From Pseudomonadota bacterium (GTDB lineage Bacteria; Desulfobacterota; Desulfobulbia; Desulfobulbales; Desulfocapsaceae): a stretch of 32,453 nt of DNA. Numbering within the stretch: position 1 is the first letter of the stretch; each line of letters opens with the position of its first letter. Below the pieces are notes generated by a model. The model was not told the DNA's origin and did no database searches. It worked only from the letters and a program-made list of their open reading frames with translations. The translations under genes and the position numbers were made by a program. Where the stretch lies: the NCBI GenBank assembly GCA_023412495.1, contig JAEYNP010000081.1, positions 1 through 32,453 on the forward strand. Direction: 5' to 3'. Positions 10,019 to 17,589 of this stretch are shown piece after piece.

Positions 10019-11500
10019 TTAGAACTGGGCGTATATAAAATCGGCTGTCTGCTCGATGGATATCAGGCAGAGGGCCAGGACCAGGCCGATGGCGAGTCCC
10101 CAGCGGAGACTGGGCGACCAGTTCGGCCGCACAAGAGCCGGTGAAGCAGAGGCCGTGCCGTCGCGGTCGGCTCCCAGGAAAAGCTCGTTGGTATTGGGCA
10201 TGAAGAAGACGATGGCAGCGCTTGCGGCCAGCATGACGTAGGCAGGCCCGCCAACCTCGGTGACCGGGGAAATCCCGTTGCAGCCGACCATCCCCGCCAG
10301 CACCGTCATTGCCGAAGAGACATCGGGCGCCCGGAAGAAGCACCAGGCGATCATCACGGCAAGGAAAGTCAGGATTCGGTGGAAGATGACCATGGCTGCC
10401 GACGGCGTCTTCCCTTTCGCTTTCCTCAAGCCCTGCCAGCCGTGCTGAATGCAGAGGTAGAGGCCGTGCAGCCCGCCCCAGACCACGAAGGTCCAGTTGG
10501 CACCGTGCCACAGCCCGCCCAGCAGCATGGTCAGCACGAGATTGCGGTAACGTCGGAATTGCCCGTGTCTGTTGCCGCCGAGGGGGATGTAGAGATAGTT
10601 TCTCAGGAACTGGGAGAGGGAGATGTGCCACCGCTGCCAGAAATCGCTCACGTTCGTTGCCTTGTAGGGCGAATGGAAGTTGATCGGGATGGTGAACCCC
10701 AGGATTCTGGAAACGCCGATCGCCATATCCGAGTAACCGGAGAAATCGAAGTAGAGCTGGAAGGTGTAGGCCAGCATGCCGAGCCAGGCCTGGAACAGCT
10801 GGGGGTCGCCGCCCGCGAAGACCGGGGCGGTCACCAGGGCGGCCAGGTTGTCGGCGATCAGCAGTTTCTTCCCCAGCCCGAAGACGAAGATGGAGATGCC
10901 GATGGCGAAATTTTCCGCCGTCGGAGTGAAAAATTTCCTGCCTTCATGAAGCTCCTTGAACTGCGGCAGAAGTTCCCCCTGGCGCAGGATCGGGCCCGCG
11001 ACGATGTAAGGGAAATAGCAGGCGAAGAGGCAGTAATGCGAGAATTTCAGCTCCTTTATCTTGCCGTGATAGGCGTCGACCAGGACCGAGATCTGGGTGA
11101 AGGTGAAAAACGAGATGCCGATCGGCAGGATGATGTCGAGGGCGGGCAGAACCCGGCCTGAACCTGAAATATCTTCCACCGTGCCGATGAGGAAATTGAC
11201 GTATTTGAAGAAGCAGAGCAGGCCGAGATTGAAGATGATCGCCAGCGTCAACCGGCTCCGGGGCGAAAAAATTATTTTCTCTCCTGCACCGGCCATAATC
11301 CATCTGCAGGCGGCGAAATTGACAAGAACCGAGGTCAGCAGAATCGGCAGGAAGCGATAGTCCCACGAACCGTAAAAGACCAGGGAGGCGGCGATGAGCC
11401 AGGCGATCGCCCGGCTGCCTCCCCGTCGGGCGAAATAATAAAAGCCGAGTGCCGTGAACGGCAGAAAGAGGAAGAGGAAGACAAGGGAATTGAAGACCAT
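10019..11500 (-). CDS. MBOAT family O-acyltransferase (AlgI/PatA-like)
   Basis: A polytopic membrane enzyme of 493 residues. The N-terminus (MVFNSLVFLF) is the usual start of AlgI-like MBOAT proteins. Family motifs follow: YFDFSGYSDMAIG (about 250-262), FWQRWHISLS (288-296, with His292) and LLGGLWHGANW, where His332 is the expected active-site histidine. Length matches the family. The role is O-acylation (often acetylation) of a polysaccharide using a cytoplasmic acyl donor. The following gene encodes its likely periplasmic partner, so I read them as an envelope or exopolysaccharide acylation pair. A surface role would fit the nearby RTX exoprotein, but no glycosyltransferases are present to name the polymer. 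No clear Shine-Dalgarno precedes the ATG, yet the conserved N-terminus supports it. Confidence 0.88.
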   Translation of the reverse strand: MVFNSLVFLFLFLPFTALGFYYFARRGGSRAIAWLIAASLVFYGSWDYRFLPILLTSVLVNFAACRWIMAGAGEKIIFSPRSRLTLAIIFNLGLLCFFKYVNFLIGTVEDISGSGRVLPALDIILPIGISFFTFTQISVLVDAYHGKIKELKFSHYCLFACYFPYIVAGPILRQGELLPQFKELHEGRKFFTPTAENFAIGISIFVFGLGKKLLIADNLAALVTAPVFAGGDPQLFQAWLGMLAYTFQLYFDFSGYSDMAIGVSRILGFTIPINFHSPYKATNVSDFWQRWHISLSQFLRNYLYIPLGGNRHGQFRRYRNLVLTMLLGGLWHGANWTFVVWGGLHGLYLCIQHGWQGLRKAKGKTPSAAMVIFHRILTFLAVMIAWCFFRAPDVSSAMTVLAGMVGCNGISPVTEVGGPAYVMLAASAAIVFFMPNTNELFLGADRDGTASASPALVRPNWSPSLRWGLAIGLVLALCLISIEQTADFIYAQF

Positions 11501-11567
11501 GTGGGTTTAACGGCGATCGTCGATTTTGTCGGGGCAGGTTTTGCGTTTTGCTCGGTGGAGGGCGGAT

Positions 11568-12692
11568 CTATTTGGGAGAACTTCCGGCACTCGACTGGAC
11601 TTTTCCGTCAGTGCTGAAGAGTTTATCGTAAATGTCCGGATACAGCTCTTTTGCGCAGGACGGGCAGATACCGTGGGAGAAGCGGGCCTCGGAATGATCC
11701 TGGATGTAGGACTCCATCTGCACCCATCTGCCCTCGATATCCTTGATTTTCTTGCAGGCTGCACAAGTGGGCAATAGACCGGTCAGCACCTTGATCTGGG
11801 CCATCGCCTTCTCCAATTCGGTGATGACATGATCCCTTTCCCGGCCGTAGCGCTGGCGCTCTTCCACCTCCCTGGTCAGTTCCGCGGTCCGTTCGGCGAC
11901 CCGTTGTTCCAGCATTTCGTTGGCGCTTCTCAGGTCGTTGCGGGTCTTGAGAAAAATCTTCATCACGTAATAAAACACCAGCGAGTAGGTGAGACAGCGC
12001 TGCACATGCCAGAACCACCAGTCGCGGTTCCAGGTGAGCGAGAAAGGGAACTCCAGGGATGAGAGGCTGAGAAACAGCAGCATAAGGGCGAAAAGATACG
12101 ATTCTGTTTTGCTGGTCCGCCAGAATTCGCGAAAGAAATAGAGGGCGGCGGACAGGGTGAGTATCCCGGAGCAAAGGTTGATAATGATAGCCGCCGGGGT
12201 GAATCTTCCATCCTTCATCATCAACGGGAAAAATTCGCGAAACCTGAGGATCAACAGGCCGATCACCAGCGACGTGATGATCACCACCCATGGAAGGTGT
12301 TTTCGTTTGTCAAGAGAATCGCGGGGCAGCCAGACGGCGGCGAACCAGCAGCCCCCCAGGAGGTCGGCGAGGCTGCGGAGCAGGATGAAGCCGTAGCCGA
12401 AGGCTGCGACCCCATGAAAGATGTTCAGAATTCCGAGGGTAAAAAATCCCATGCACAGGGGGATATACTCTCCATTTTCCCGCTGTCCGTCGCGCTGCAG
12501 CTGCAGGAGAAGCGTGGCCATGATGATGGCTGCCATCCCTCCGAAGGCCTCCAGGGCCGAATGCAGTGGTTCATTGACATGCTGAATGTCATGGCGGTGG
12601 AGATTGAAGACGACGCTGGTAAATATCGAGCCCAGTATCAGGGCGAGAAGAACGAACAGGAAGATCGGTCGTCGGTTTTTGGCTACGAACAT
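11568..12692 (-). CDS. Membrane sensor protein with C-terminal CxxC/CxxC domain, no output domain
   Basis: A 374-residue protein. The first about 240 residues hold roughly seven hydrophobic segments, resembling an integral-membrane sensory domain. Then comes a charged coiled-coil stretch (about 255-300). The C-terminus begins LTGLLPTCAACKKIKD and contains YIQDHSEARFSHGICPSC, giving Cys310, Cys313, Cys343 and Cys346, a likely metal- or redox-responsive site. From memory, this tail is common at the ends of PAS and receiver proteins in Desulfobacterota. No histidine kinase, GGDEF, EAL or methyl-accepting domain is visible, so how a signal leaves this protein is unclear. No good ribosome site precedes the ATG. 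It lies 67 bases upstream of the MBOAT start on the same strand and could be co-transcribed. Confidence 0.65.
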   Translation of the reverse strand: MFVAKNRRPIFLFVLLALILGSIFTSVVFNLHRHDIQHVNEPLHSALEAFGGMAAIIMATLLLQLQRDGQRENGEYIPLCMGFFTLGILNIFHGVAAFGYGFILLRSLADLLGGCWFAAVWLPRDSLDKRKHLPWVVIITSLVIGLLILRFREFFPLMMKDGRFTPAAIIINLCSGILTLSAALYFFREFWRTSKTESYLFALMLLFLSLSSLEFPFSLTWNRDWWFWHVQRCLTYSLVFYYVMKIFLKTRNDLRSANEMLEQRVAERTAELTREVEERQRYGRERDHVITELEKAMAQIKVLTGLLPTCAACKKIKDIEGRWVQMESYIQDHSEARFSHGICPSCAKELYPDIYDKLFSTDGKVQSSAGSSPK

Positions 12693-12815
12693 CAGTTACA
12701 CACAGAAAGGTGGGAAATCTGGGGGATTGCACAGCCAATGCAGTCGCGGCTCATCTGTTGGCAGCGAAAAAAACATAACCCTTTCCGCTTCTTAGAGCAA
12801 GAAAATTTCCTTGCC

Positions 12816-12956
12816 GGGAGGCTGTCGGATAAATAGCCTTTTTTTCTCAGATCGAGGCATTTTTGAAAATGAAGCGCAGTAATATACATAATATTACGAG
12901 CATTAAGGAAAATAACGAAGAGATGGGAAAAAGGGCATGATCCGACAGACTCCTAG
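12816..12956. mobile_element. Palindromic CTAG-ended element, copy A (MITE-like)
   Basis: A full-length copy aligning from end to end with the element at 15686-15833. The left end reads GGGAGGCTGTCGGAT and the right end ATCCGACAGACTCCTAG, forming terminal inverted repeats. It is 5 bases shorter than the other copy because of small indels. The interior contains CTCAGATCGAGGCATTT and ATATTACGAGCATTAA, shared with copy B. It has no coding capacity. The right-end CTAG contains the TAG stop (read on the minus strand) of the neighbouring pseudouridine synthase gene. Confidence 0.75.
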
Positions 12957-13639
12957 AAGGGTGGCGCCGAGGTGAACTCTACTGCAAGACCGGTCGAGGG
13001 GTGGCTGAAGCGGAGGAAACCGGCGTGGAGCATCATTTTATCACCGTCCCGGCCGCTGCCGTAGAGGCTGTCCCCGACGATGGGGGCTCCGAGGCCTCGA
13101 GGGTGGGCGGCGTGGACCCGTAGCTGGTGGGTCCGGCCGGTGAGCGGGATGAAATCGATCCTGGTGACCCTGCCTTCCACGGCGATCCTGCGCCAGCGGG
13201 TGATCGCCGGCTTGCCGTGCTCGGGGTCGTAGATCTGCAGCGGGCGGTTGTCCGGGTCGAGACGAAAGGGCAGCTCAATCATCCCGCCGTCGCCGCCGAC
13301 GACACCCTCGACCAGCGCCGTGTAGCGCTTTTCCACCACCCTGCCGGCGAACTGAAGGGAGAGCGCGCGGTGGGCCGCACCGGTCACGGCGAAGACCATG
13401 AGCCCCGAGGTGTAGAGATCGAGGCGGTGCACGGCCGGCTGGGGGATCATTTCGGGCAGCAGGGCGCGAAGTCTGGCTGCGGCGCTGTCTTCCTTCTCAG
13501 GGCCGCGGCCGGGGACGGCGAGGAGGCCGCCGGGCTTGTCGATCACCACGAGCGCCTCGTCTCGGTGGAGGATGACCATTTCCCCGTACTGCCTGAATGG
13601 CATGAGGTTGTGTCTGTTACGCAGGTAATGTCCGCTCAT
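12953..13639 (-). CDS. RluA family pseudouridine synthase
   Basis: An enzyme converting uridine to pseudouridine in rRNA or tRNA. The motif HRLDLYTSG (71-79) carries the catalytic Asp74. VVIDKPGGLLAVPG (31-44) and the GRTHQLRVHAAH stretch are also typical of RluA. I chose the ATG at 13639 over the upstream one at 13705 because AAGGAG lies at good distance before it and because it overlaps the stop of the upstream gene as ATGA, which implies translational coupling. This gives 228 residues. There is no S4 domain. Position specificity (RluA-like or TruC-like) cannot be fixed from sequence alone. The stop codon TAG lies within the terminal CTAG of the adjacent palindromic element, so the end of this gene may have been set by insertion. 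Confidence 0.88.
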   Translation of the reverse strand: MSGHYLRNRHNLMPFRQYGEMVILHRDEALVVIDKPGGLLAVPGRGPEKEDSAAARLRALLPEMIPQPAVHRLDLYTSGLMVFAVTGAAHRALSLQFAGRVVEKRYTALVEGVVGGDGGMIELPFRLDPDNRPLQIYDPEHGKPAITRWRRIAVEGRVTRIDFIPLTGRTHQLRVHAAHPRGLGAPIVGDSLYGSGRDGDKMMLHAGFLRFSHPSTGLAVEFTSAPPF

Positions 13640-14430
13640 GCGGTCTCCTTGCCGGAAATGCCGGAATCCAGGCCGCAGAGCATGAAGCCCAGGATCGGCG
13701 CGCATTTTTCAGCACAGGAGCCGTTGAAGGTGTCGTGACGGCGGCCTCCCGAGCGGTTTTCGCGGCCCCAGTAGAACTCCGCCAGGCCCACCGGCCGCAG
13801 CCCCCTGCGCGCCGCACAGTTGAGGAGTTTCGGGCCGCAGCAGTCGCCCGTGCCGGTGGGAATGTTGCCCTCGCCGAGAAAGGCTTCGAAGAGCCGCACC
13901 GTTTCTCCCCGAAAATTGGTCAGCCGGTACAGGTCGTGGATATCCCTCATCAGTCGTCTGCTGAGGAGGCGGCGCTCTTTCTTGAGGGCCGGCCGGTTGT
14001 CGGAGTGGGCAGGGCAGTGATCGATCTCCCGGCCCAGCTCCTTGATCCGCAGCTCCGTGTCGGTGCAGAGGGCGGTGAATTCGTCGACGTCGAAGAGCGG
14101 CGGCGCCCAGCCATCGACCAGCCAGCGGCCGTTGTACTGGCCGGAAAAGGCTCGCAGGAAGGTTGTTGTGCCATCCGGGCGCAAGCATTCGAGAATCCCG
14201 AACATCTTGCCGCGGGCGGGACCGAAGAGCCAGTCGGTGGCAAGGGCGGGGTCGGGAGTATTGGACGAGAAGAGATCGATGGTCCCTCCGGCGAGTTGCC
14301 GCATCAATTCGAGGCAGGGGCCGAGGGTGTTGCCGGGTCCGATCCGGTGTATCCGCCCGCATCTCCGGCAATAGCCGCCGCTGGTGAGGGCGGGAGTTTC
14401 GGAATGGATTGTCTCGGGCAAATAGTCCAT
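13636..14430 (-). CDS. Conserved Cys-rich partner of RluA-type pseudouridine synthase
   Basis: A protein of about 264 residues with an N-terminal CRRCG motif (Cys21, Cys24). The C-terminal half contains TGDCCGPKLLNCAARRGL, AEFYWGRENRSG and EKCAPILGFMLCGL. I recall a similar segment (GTGDCCAPKLL..., then AEFWWG) as the N-terminal portion of long RluA-family proteins in some gamma-proteobacteria. Here it is a separate gene overlapping the RluA gene by ATGA, so the two are likely made together and act together. The biochemical role is unknown; the cysteines suggest metal binding. The start is uncertain: the frame is open to 14661, but that would overlap the divergent kinase gene. ATG at 14430 and ATG at 14508 are candidates, neither with a strong ribosome site. 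Confidence 0.65.
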   Translation of the reverse strand: MDYLPETIHSETPALTSGGYCRRCGRIHRIGPGNTLGPCLELMRQLAGGTIDLFSSNTPDPALATDWLFGPARGKMFGILECLRPDGTTTFLRAFSGQYNGRWLVDGWAPPLFDVDEFTALCTDTELRIKELGREIDHCPAHSDNRPALKKERRLLSRRLMRDIHDLYRLTNFRGETVRLFEAFLGEGNIPTGTGDCCGPKLLNCAARRGLRPVGLAEFYWGRENRSGGRRHDTFNGSCAEKCAPILGFMLCGLDSGISGKETA

Positions 14431-14651
14431 GGGAAGATTGCGGCCATTGTTTTTTGCGAGGGGTATTGTCAGTGGCGAAGCCTGAAGATACCCGTCGGCT
14501 GCAACCATGGCAAGCTTCTGCTCAAGCCGGCATCGAGCGGTCCGGGAAAAGAGATATTTCGGTAAATGATTTTGCTGTGTTACTATACAAACACAATTAA
14601 TTTTTTCCGGGCCGGCGACGGCGTGGTTATTTTTCTCCCAGGGGGTGGACA

Positions 14652-15656
14652 ATGGCAGCACAGCAGAATCAAGAAAAGGGCTTTCCGGAGCTGGGGCCGG
14701 ACCGGGTTCTGAATCTGGCCGAAAAGGCCCTGGGGGTCCCCTGCAGCAATCTCTTTCGCCCCCTGAACAGCTACATCAACCGGGTTTTCGAGATCGAAAC
14801 CCGCGAGGGCACCCGGCTGGTGGCAAAATTCTACCGGCCCGGCCGGTGGTCCAGGGAGGCGATCCTCGACGAGCACCGTTTTCTCCTCGCCCTGGCGGAC
14901 CAGGAGATTCCGGTGGTGGCGCCCGTTCAGCTGCCGGGCGGCGGCACCCTGGTGGAGGCCGACCGGCTGCTGTTCGCCCTCTTCCCGAAGTGCGGCGGGC
15001 GGAGCGTCGACGAGTTCACCGAGGATCAGTGGCTCCAGCTGGGCCGCCTGCTCGGCAGGGTCCATAGCGTGGGGGCGGCCGCCGCGGCGGAGAATCGCAT
15101 CGTCATGATGCCGGGCCGCTCGACCCGCGACCAGCTCGACTATCTGCTCAAATCCTCTTCGGTGCCGGCCGATCTCAAGGGGGCGCTGGAGCAGGCGGGC
15201 CTGGCGATCATCGCCGACATCGAGCCTCTTTTTTCCTCATCCGGCCTGATCCGCATCCACGGCGACTGCCATTTTTCCAACATCATCCATCGCCCCGGCG
15301 AATCGTTCTATCTCATCGATTTCGACGACATGGCCATGGGGCCGCCGGTCCAGGATGTCTGGATGCTACTGCCGGGTGACGCGGGCGAGGCTTTCGTCGA
15401 GCTTGATCTCTTCCTCGAAGGCTACGAGACCTTCCATCCCTTCGACCGAAGAACTCTCCGGCTGATCGAACCCCTCCGCGCCATGCGCTATATCCATTAT
15501 ATGGCCTGGTGCGCCTATCAGGTGGAGGGCGACGGCCTCACCCGCGCCATCGACGGCTTCGGTTCATGGGAGTACTGGCAGAAGGAGATCGCCGACCTCG
15601 TCGACCAGCGGCAGCGGATAGCCGAAGCGCCGAAGGATTACGGGAATATGCTGTAG
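14652..15656 (+). CDS. srkA: SrkA/YihE-type stress response protein kinase
   Basis: A 334-residue kinase-fold (APH-like) protein matching SrkA (YihE) in length and motifs. Lys59 in LVAKFYRPG is the expected ATP-binding lysine. HGDCHFSN (203-210) is the catalytic loop with Asp205. LIDFDDMAMGPPVQDVWMLL from about 221 holds the metal-binding Asp223 and the SrkA-type tail. In E. coli SrkA is a Ser/Thr kinase that counters stress-induced cell death; the same role here is inferred. The ATG is preceded by a G-rich stretch (AGGGGG) at about 7 bases. It is divergent from the RluA-partner gene. Downstream, 29 bases beyond its stop, the second full palindromic element begins, lying between this gene and a convergent one. 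Confidence 0.9.
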   Translation: MAAQQNQEKGFPELGPDRVLNLAEKALGVPCSNLFRPLNSYINRVFEIETREGTRLVAKFYRPGRWSREAILDEHRFLLALADQEIPVVAPVQLPGGGTLVEADRLLFALFPKCGGRSVDEFTEDQWLQLGRLLGRVHSVGAAAAAENRIVMMPGRSTRDQLDYLLKSSSVPADLKGALEQAGLAIIADIEPLFSSSGLIRIHGDCHFSNIIHRPGESFYLIDFDDMAMGPPVQDVWMLLPGDAGEAFVELDLFLEGYETFHPFDRRTLRLIEPLRAMRYIHYMAWCAYQVEGDGLTRAIDGFGSWEYWQKEIADLVDQRQRIAEAPKDYGNML

Positions 15657-15685
15657 TGCGCGGACGTGCGGCGCAGGGTGCTTTC

Positions 15686-15833
15686 CTAGGAGCCTGTCGG
15701 ATTATAGACATTTTTTCTCAGATCGAGGCATTTCCGAAAATTAAGCGCAGTCATATACTTAATATTACGAGCATTAATTTTTTGGAAATAACGAAGAGAT
15801 GGGGAAAAAGGGCATAATCCGACAGGCTCCTAG
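15686..15833. mobile_element. Palindromic CTAG-ended element, copy B (MITE-like)
   Basis: The best-preserved copy. It is bounded by CTAG on both sides, with nearly perfect terminal inverted repeats: AGGAGCCTGTCGGATTAT on the left, and ATAATCCGACAGGCTCCT on the right. The interior is also palindromic: TTTTTTCTC against GGGGAAAAA, and ATTTCCGAAAATTAA against TTAATTTTTTGGAAAT. Almost the whole 148 bases could therefore fold into one long imperfect hairpin centred near 15760. It has no coding capacity. It sits at a convergent junction, 29 bases past the kinase stop and 1 base from the stop of the minus-strand gene, where it could act as a bidirectional terminator. Because CTAG is itself a palindrome, it could be a target duplication or part of the repeat. 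Confidence 0.8.
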
Positions 15834-15834
15834 A

Positions 15835-16104
15835 TCATTTTTCATACCGCTCTTCTGTACGCCGGGCCTCGGGCGCCTGCTCGTCCAGAGATTGCCGATA
15901 TTTGATGCAACCTTGGAGAAAGTGCGGCCAGTCCGGCACCGATGGCGAGGGATCGGTCTTTTCCGGCAACAGGGCCCAGAGGGCGGGATGATGCCAGCAG
16001 AGTTCATGGCCGCTGCTGTCGCGATGGCGGCGGATGCCCTGCCTGAGCCTTTTTATTTCTTCGACGAGTTGTTCCCGGGACATTGTTTCGAGGTCTTCAT
16101 CCAT
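15835..16104 (-). CDS. Small conserved protein of unknown function
   Basis: An 89-residue soluble, charged protein. It begins with a short helical segment rich in Glu, Arg and Leu (SREQLVEEIKRLRQGIRRHR), then SSGHELCWHHPALWALLPEK with a His/Cys/Trp-rich patch, then PDWPHFLQGCIKYRQSLDEQ. I recognise this layout as a small conserved family but know of no function. A strong ribosome site, AAAGGAG, precedes the ATG. It lies 34 bases downstream of the spermidine-synthase-like gene on the same strand and is probably co-transcribed with it. The palindromic element copy B starts one base after its stop. Confidence 0.65.
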   Translation of the reverse strand: MDEDLETMSREQLVEEIKRLRQGIRRHRDSSGHELCWHHPALWALLPEKTDPSPSVPDWPHFLQGCIKYRQSLDEQAPEARRTEERYEK

Positions 16105-16138
16105 GGCTGTTCTCCTTTCATATGAAAAGGTACGGCAG

Positions 16139-16939
16139 TCAGCTCAGTCTCGCGATCCATCGTTTGGTCATGCTGAGATTGTTCTGCTTGATCGATCCGG
16201 TCAGCTGTCTGAAATCGATGCCGAAGCGTTTCTTGCGCTCGGCAATTTCGCTGCTCTTGGCGTAGATCCGCGACCAGGGAACCGCAAAGGGCATGGCCAG
16301 CGCGATGACGTTGCCGCGGTCGGGGACCGGCAGGAAGAGACAGCCGGCAAAGACGGCGGCGAGGGTCGATTTTATCTCCCGGAACCGGACCTGGTCATCG
16401 CTCCACAGGTTGCAGCTGACGACGCCGTCTTCGCTGAGACGCTCCCGGCAGAGCCGGAAGAAGGGGGCGTCATAGATGGTCGGGGCCATCCCCCGGTCGT
16501 CGAAGGCGTCGACCAGGATAAGGTCGTAGATTTTTTTCGTTTCATTTATAAGAAATTCCAGGCCGTCGCGGCAGAATATCCGCACCCGGCGGTCCTCCTC
16601 CGCCAGATGGAAATAGCCTCTGGCGGCGGCGATGACCTGGGGCGAGCAGTCGACGGCGTCGATAAGGCAGTCCTTGTAATGATAGTGAAAGAAACGGACG
16701 AACGACCCGGCGCCTATCCCGATCACCAGTATCCTGGCCGGCACGGGCTGGATGAGAAGGGCGGCGGCCATATAGCGCGTGTAGGAGAGGATCAGCTCGT
16801 GGGGCCGGCTGAGCGACATCCGGCTCTGCAGATGACCTGAACCGAAATAGAGAGAACGATGATCGCCGTTATCGAAGATTTTCACCAGATGACCATTCCA
16901 GTAATCACTGTGGATCATCCGGCCCTGGGTGTCGGACAT
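16139..16939 (-). CDS. Spermidine synthase-like methyltransferase-fold protein
   Basis: A 266-residue Rossmann-fold protein of the spermine/spermidine synthase group. Visible are the AdoMet-type loop ILVIGIGAGSF (70-80), the acidic motif DAVDCSP (94-100) and LILVDAFDDRG (140-150), where spermidine synthases hold an active-site aspartate. YRARDG-like nucleotide contacts appear as IFCRDGLEFL. It is shorter than classical SpeE and lacks its N-terminal beta-strand domain, so it may not make spermidine. Polyamine transfer, thermospermine-like chemistry or another transfer reaction is possible. The start could be TTG 16948, ATG 16939 or ATG 16918; no clear ribosome site decides, and I chose 16939. 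It is divergent from the receiver gene, and the small 89-residue gene follows it closely. Confidence 0.65.
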   Translation of the reverse strand: MSDTQGRMIHSDYWNGHLVKIFDNGDHRSLYFGSGHLQSRMSLSRPHELILSYTRYMAAALLIQPVPARILVIGIGAGSFVRFFHYHYKDCLIDAVDCSPQVIAAARGYFHLAEEDRRVRIFCRDGLEFLINETKKIYDLILVDAFDDRGMAPTIYDAPFFRLCRERLSEDGVVSCNLWSDDQVRFREIKSTLAAVFAGCLFLPVPDRGNVIALAMPFAVPWSRIYAKSSEIAERKKRFGIDFRQLTGSIKQNNLSMTKRWIARLS

Positions 16940-16985
16940 GGCGGACAATGAGATGTATTTCCAACACCCCGCAAGGGGGGTATAA

Positions 16986-17035
16986 GTACCTTACACGAAA
17001 TTCGTTTCAAACAAGAAAACGAAGTTCTAAGGTAC
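16986..17035. promoter_or_regulatory. Imperfect 50-bp inverted repeat between divergent genes
   Basis: GTACCTTA (16986-16993) pairs with TAAGGTAC (17028-17035). Further inside, TTCGTTTC and GAAAACGAA also pair nearly fully, leaving a small loop. It sits between the spermidine-synthase-like gene and the promoter of the receiver gene, and could be a regulator site, an attenuator hairpin in the minus-strand leader, or a remnant of a small element. No T run follows. Confidence 0.5.
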
Positions 17036-17092
17036 TGATAGGACTGCCGGGGCGACCGACAAGCGGCCACGCCCTCCGGGCCCGCAAATTTC

Positions 17093-17122
17093 TTGACTGT
17101 TTCCTTTGTATTTTGGCATACT
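17093..17122 (+). promoter_or_regulatory. Sigma70-type promoter for the receiver gene
   Basis: TTGACT at 17093-17098 and CATACT at 17117-17122 are separated by 18 bases. The predicted start of transcription near 17129 precedes the AAGGAG ribosome site (17164-17169) and the TTG start at 17176. This also argues that the longer open frame beginning at 16948 is not translated. Confidence 0.6.
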
Positions 17123-17175
17123 ACAGCATGATGTCAACAGGTCAAGGCGGTAAAGGCGTTTTGAAGGAGCAACCC

Positions 17176-17565
17176 TTGCAGAAAAACGAGCAGAGAAAGA
17201 AGATTCTCATCATGGACGATGAGGAGATGGTCGGGGACATAGCCTGCCAGATGCTGGAATTTCTGGGTTTTTCTGCCGTCTGGGTGGCAAACGGCGCGGA
17301 TGCTGTCAAGCAGTACCGGCAGCACAATGAGGCCGGGCAGGGGTTTGCGGCGGTGGTCATGGACCTCAATATTCCCAGCGGCATGGGCGCAAAAGAAGCC
17401 ATCACCGAGATCCTCGCCATCGACAAGGACGCGAAAGTTTTCGTCTCCAGTGGCTATTCCGGCGATCCGACCATGGTCAACTACCAAAACTACGGCTTTG
17501 CCGGGGCCATCGCCAAACCCTTCGACCTCGCTGCCATGCAGGAAATGCTCAAGACCCTGAGCTGA
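17176..17565 (+). CDS. Stand-alone response regulator receiver domain (CheY-like)
   Basis: A 129-residue single receiver domain. Acidic Asp14/Asp15 (IMDDEE) bind magnesium, Asp63 in VVMDLNIP is the phosphorylation site, Ser91/Ser92 (VSSGYSG) form the switch position and Lys114 in IAKPFD is the conserved lysine. No output domain follows, so it would signal by protein contact or act in a phosphorelay. I chose the TTG at 17176 because AAGGAG sits 6 bases upstream and a sigma70 promoter lies just before it; upstream in-frame ATGs at 17128/17131 overlap the expected transcription start. No kinase gene is adjacent. The MFS gene begins 25 bases later and may be co-transcribed. Confidence 0.88.
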   Translation: MQKNEQRKKILIMDDEEMVGDIACQMLEFLGFSAVWVANGADAVKQYRQHNEAGQGFAAVVMDLNIPSGMGAKEAITEILAIDKDAKVFVSSGYSGDPTMVNYQNYGFAGAIAKPFDLAAMQEMLKTLS

Positions 17566-17589
17566 TTCCGGTGCCGCCGGTTCCTTCCC

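Noticed and set aside
16948..17175. N-terminal extension of the receiver protein
   Set aside because: A sigma70 promoter and a ribosome site followed by TTG at 17176 lie inside it, and the extra residues do not resemble receiver domains.
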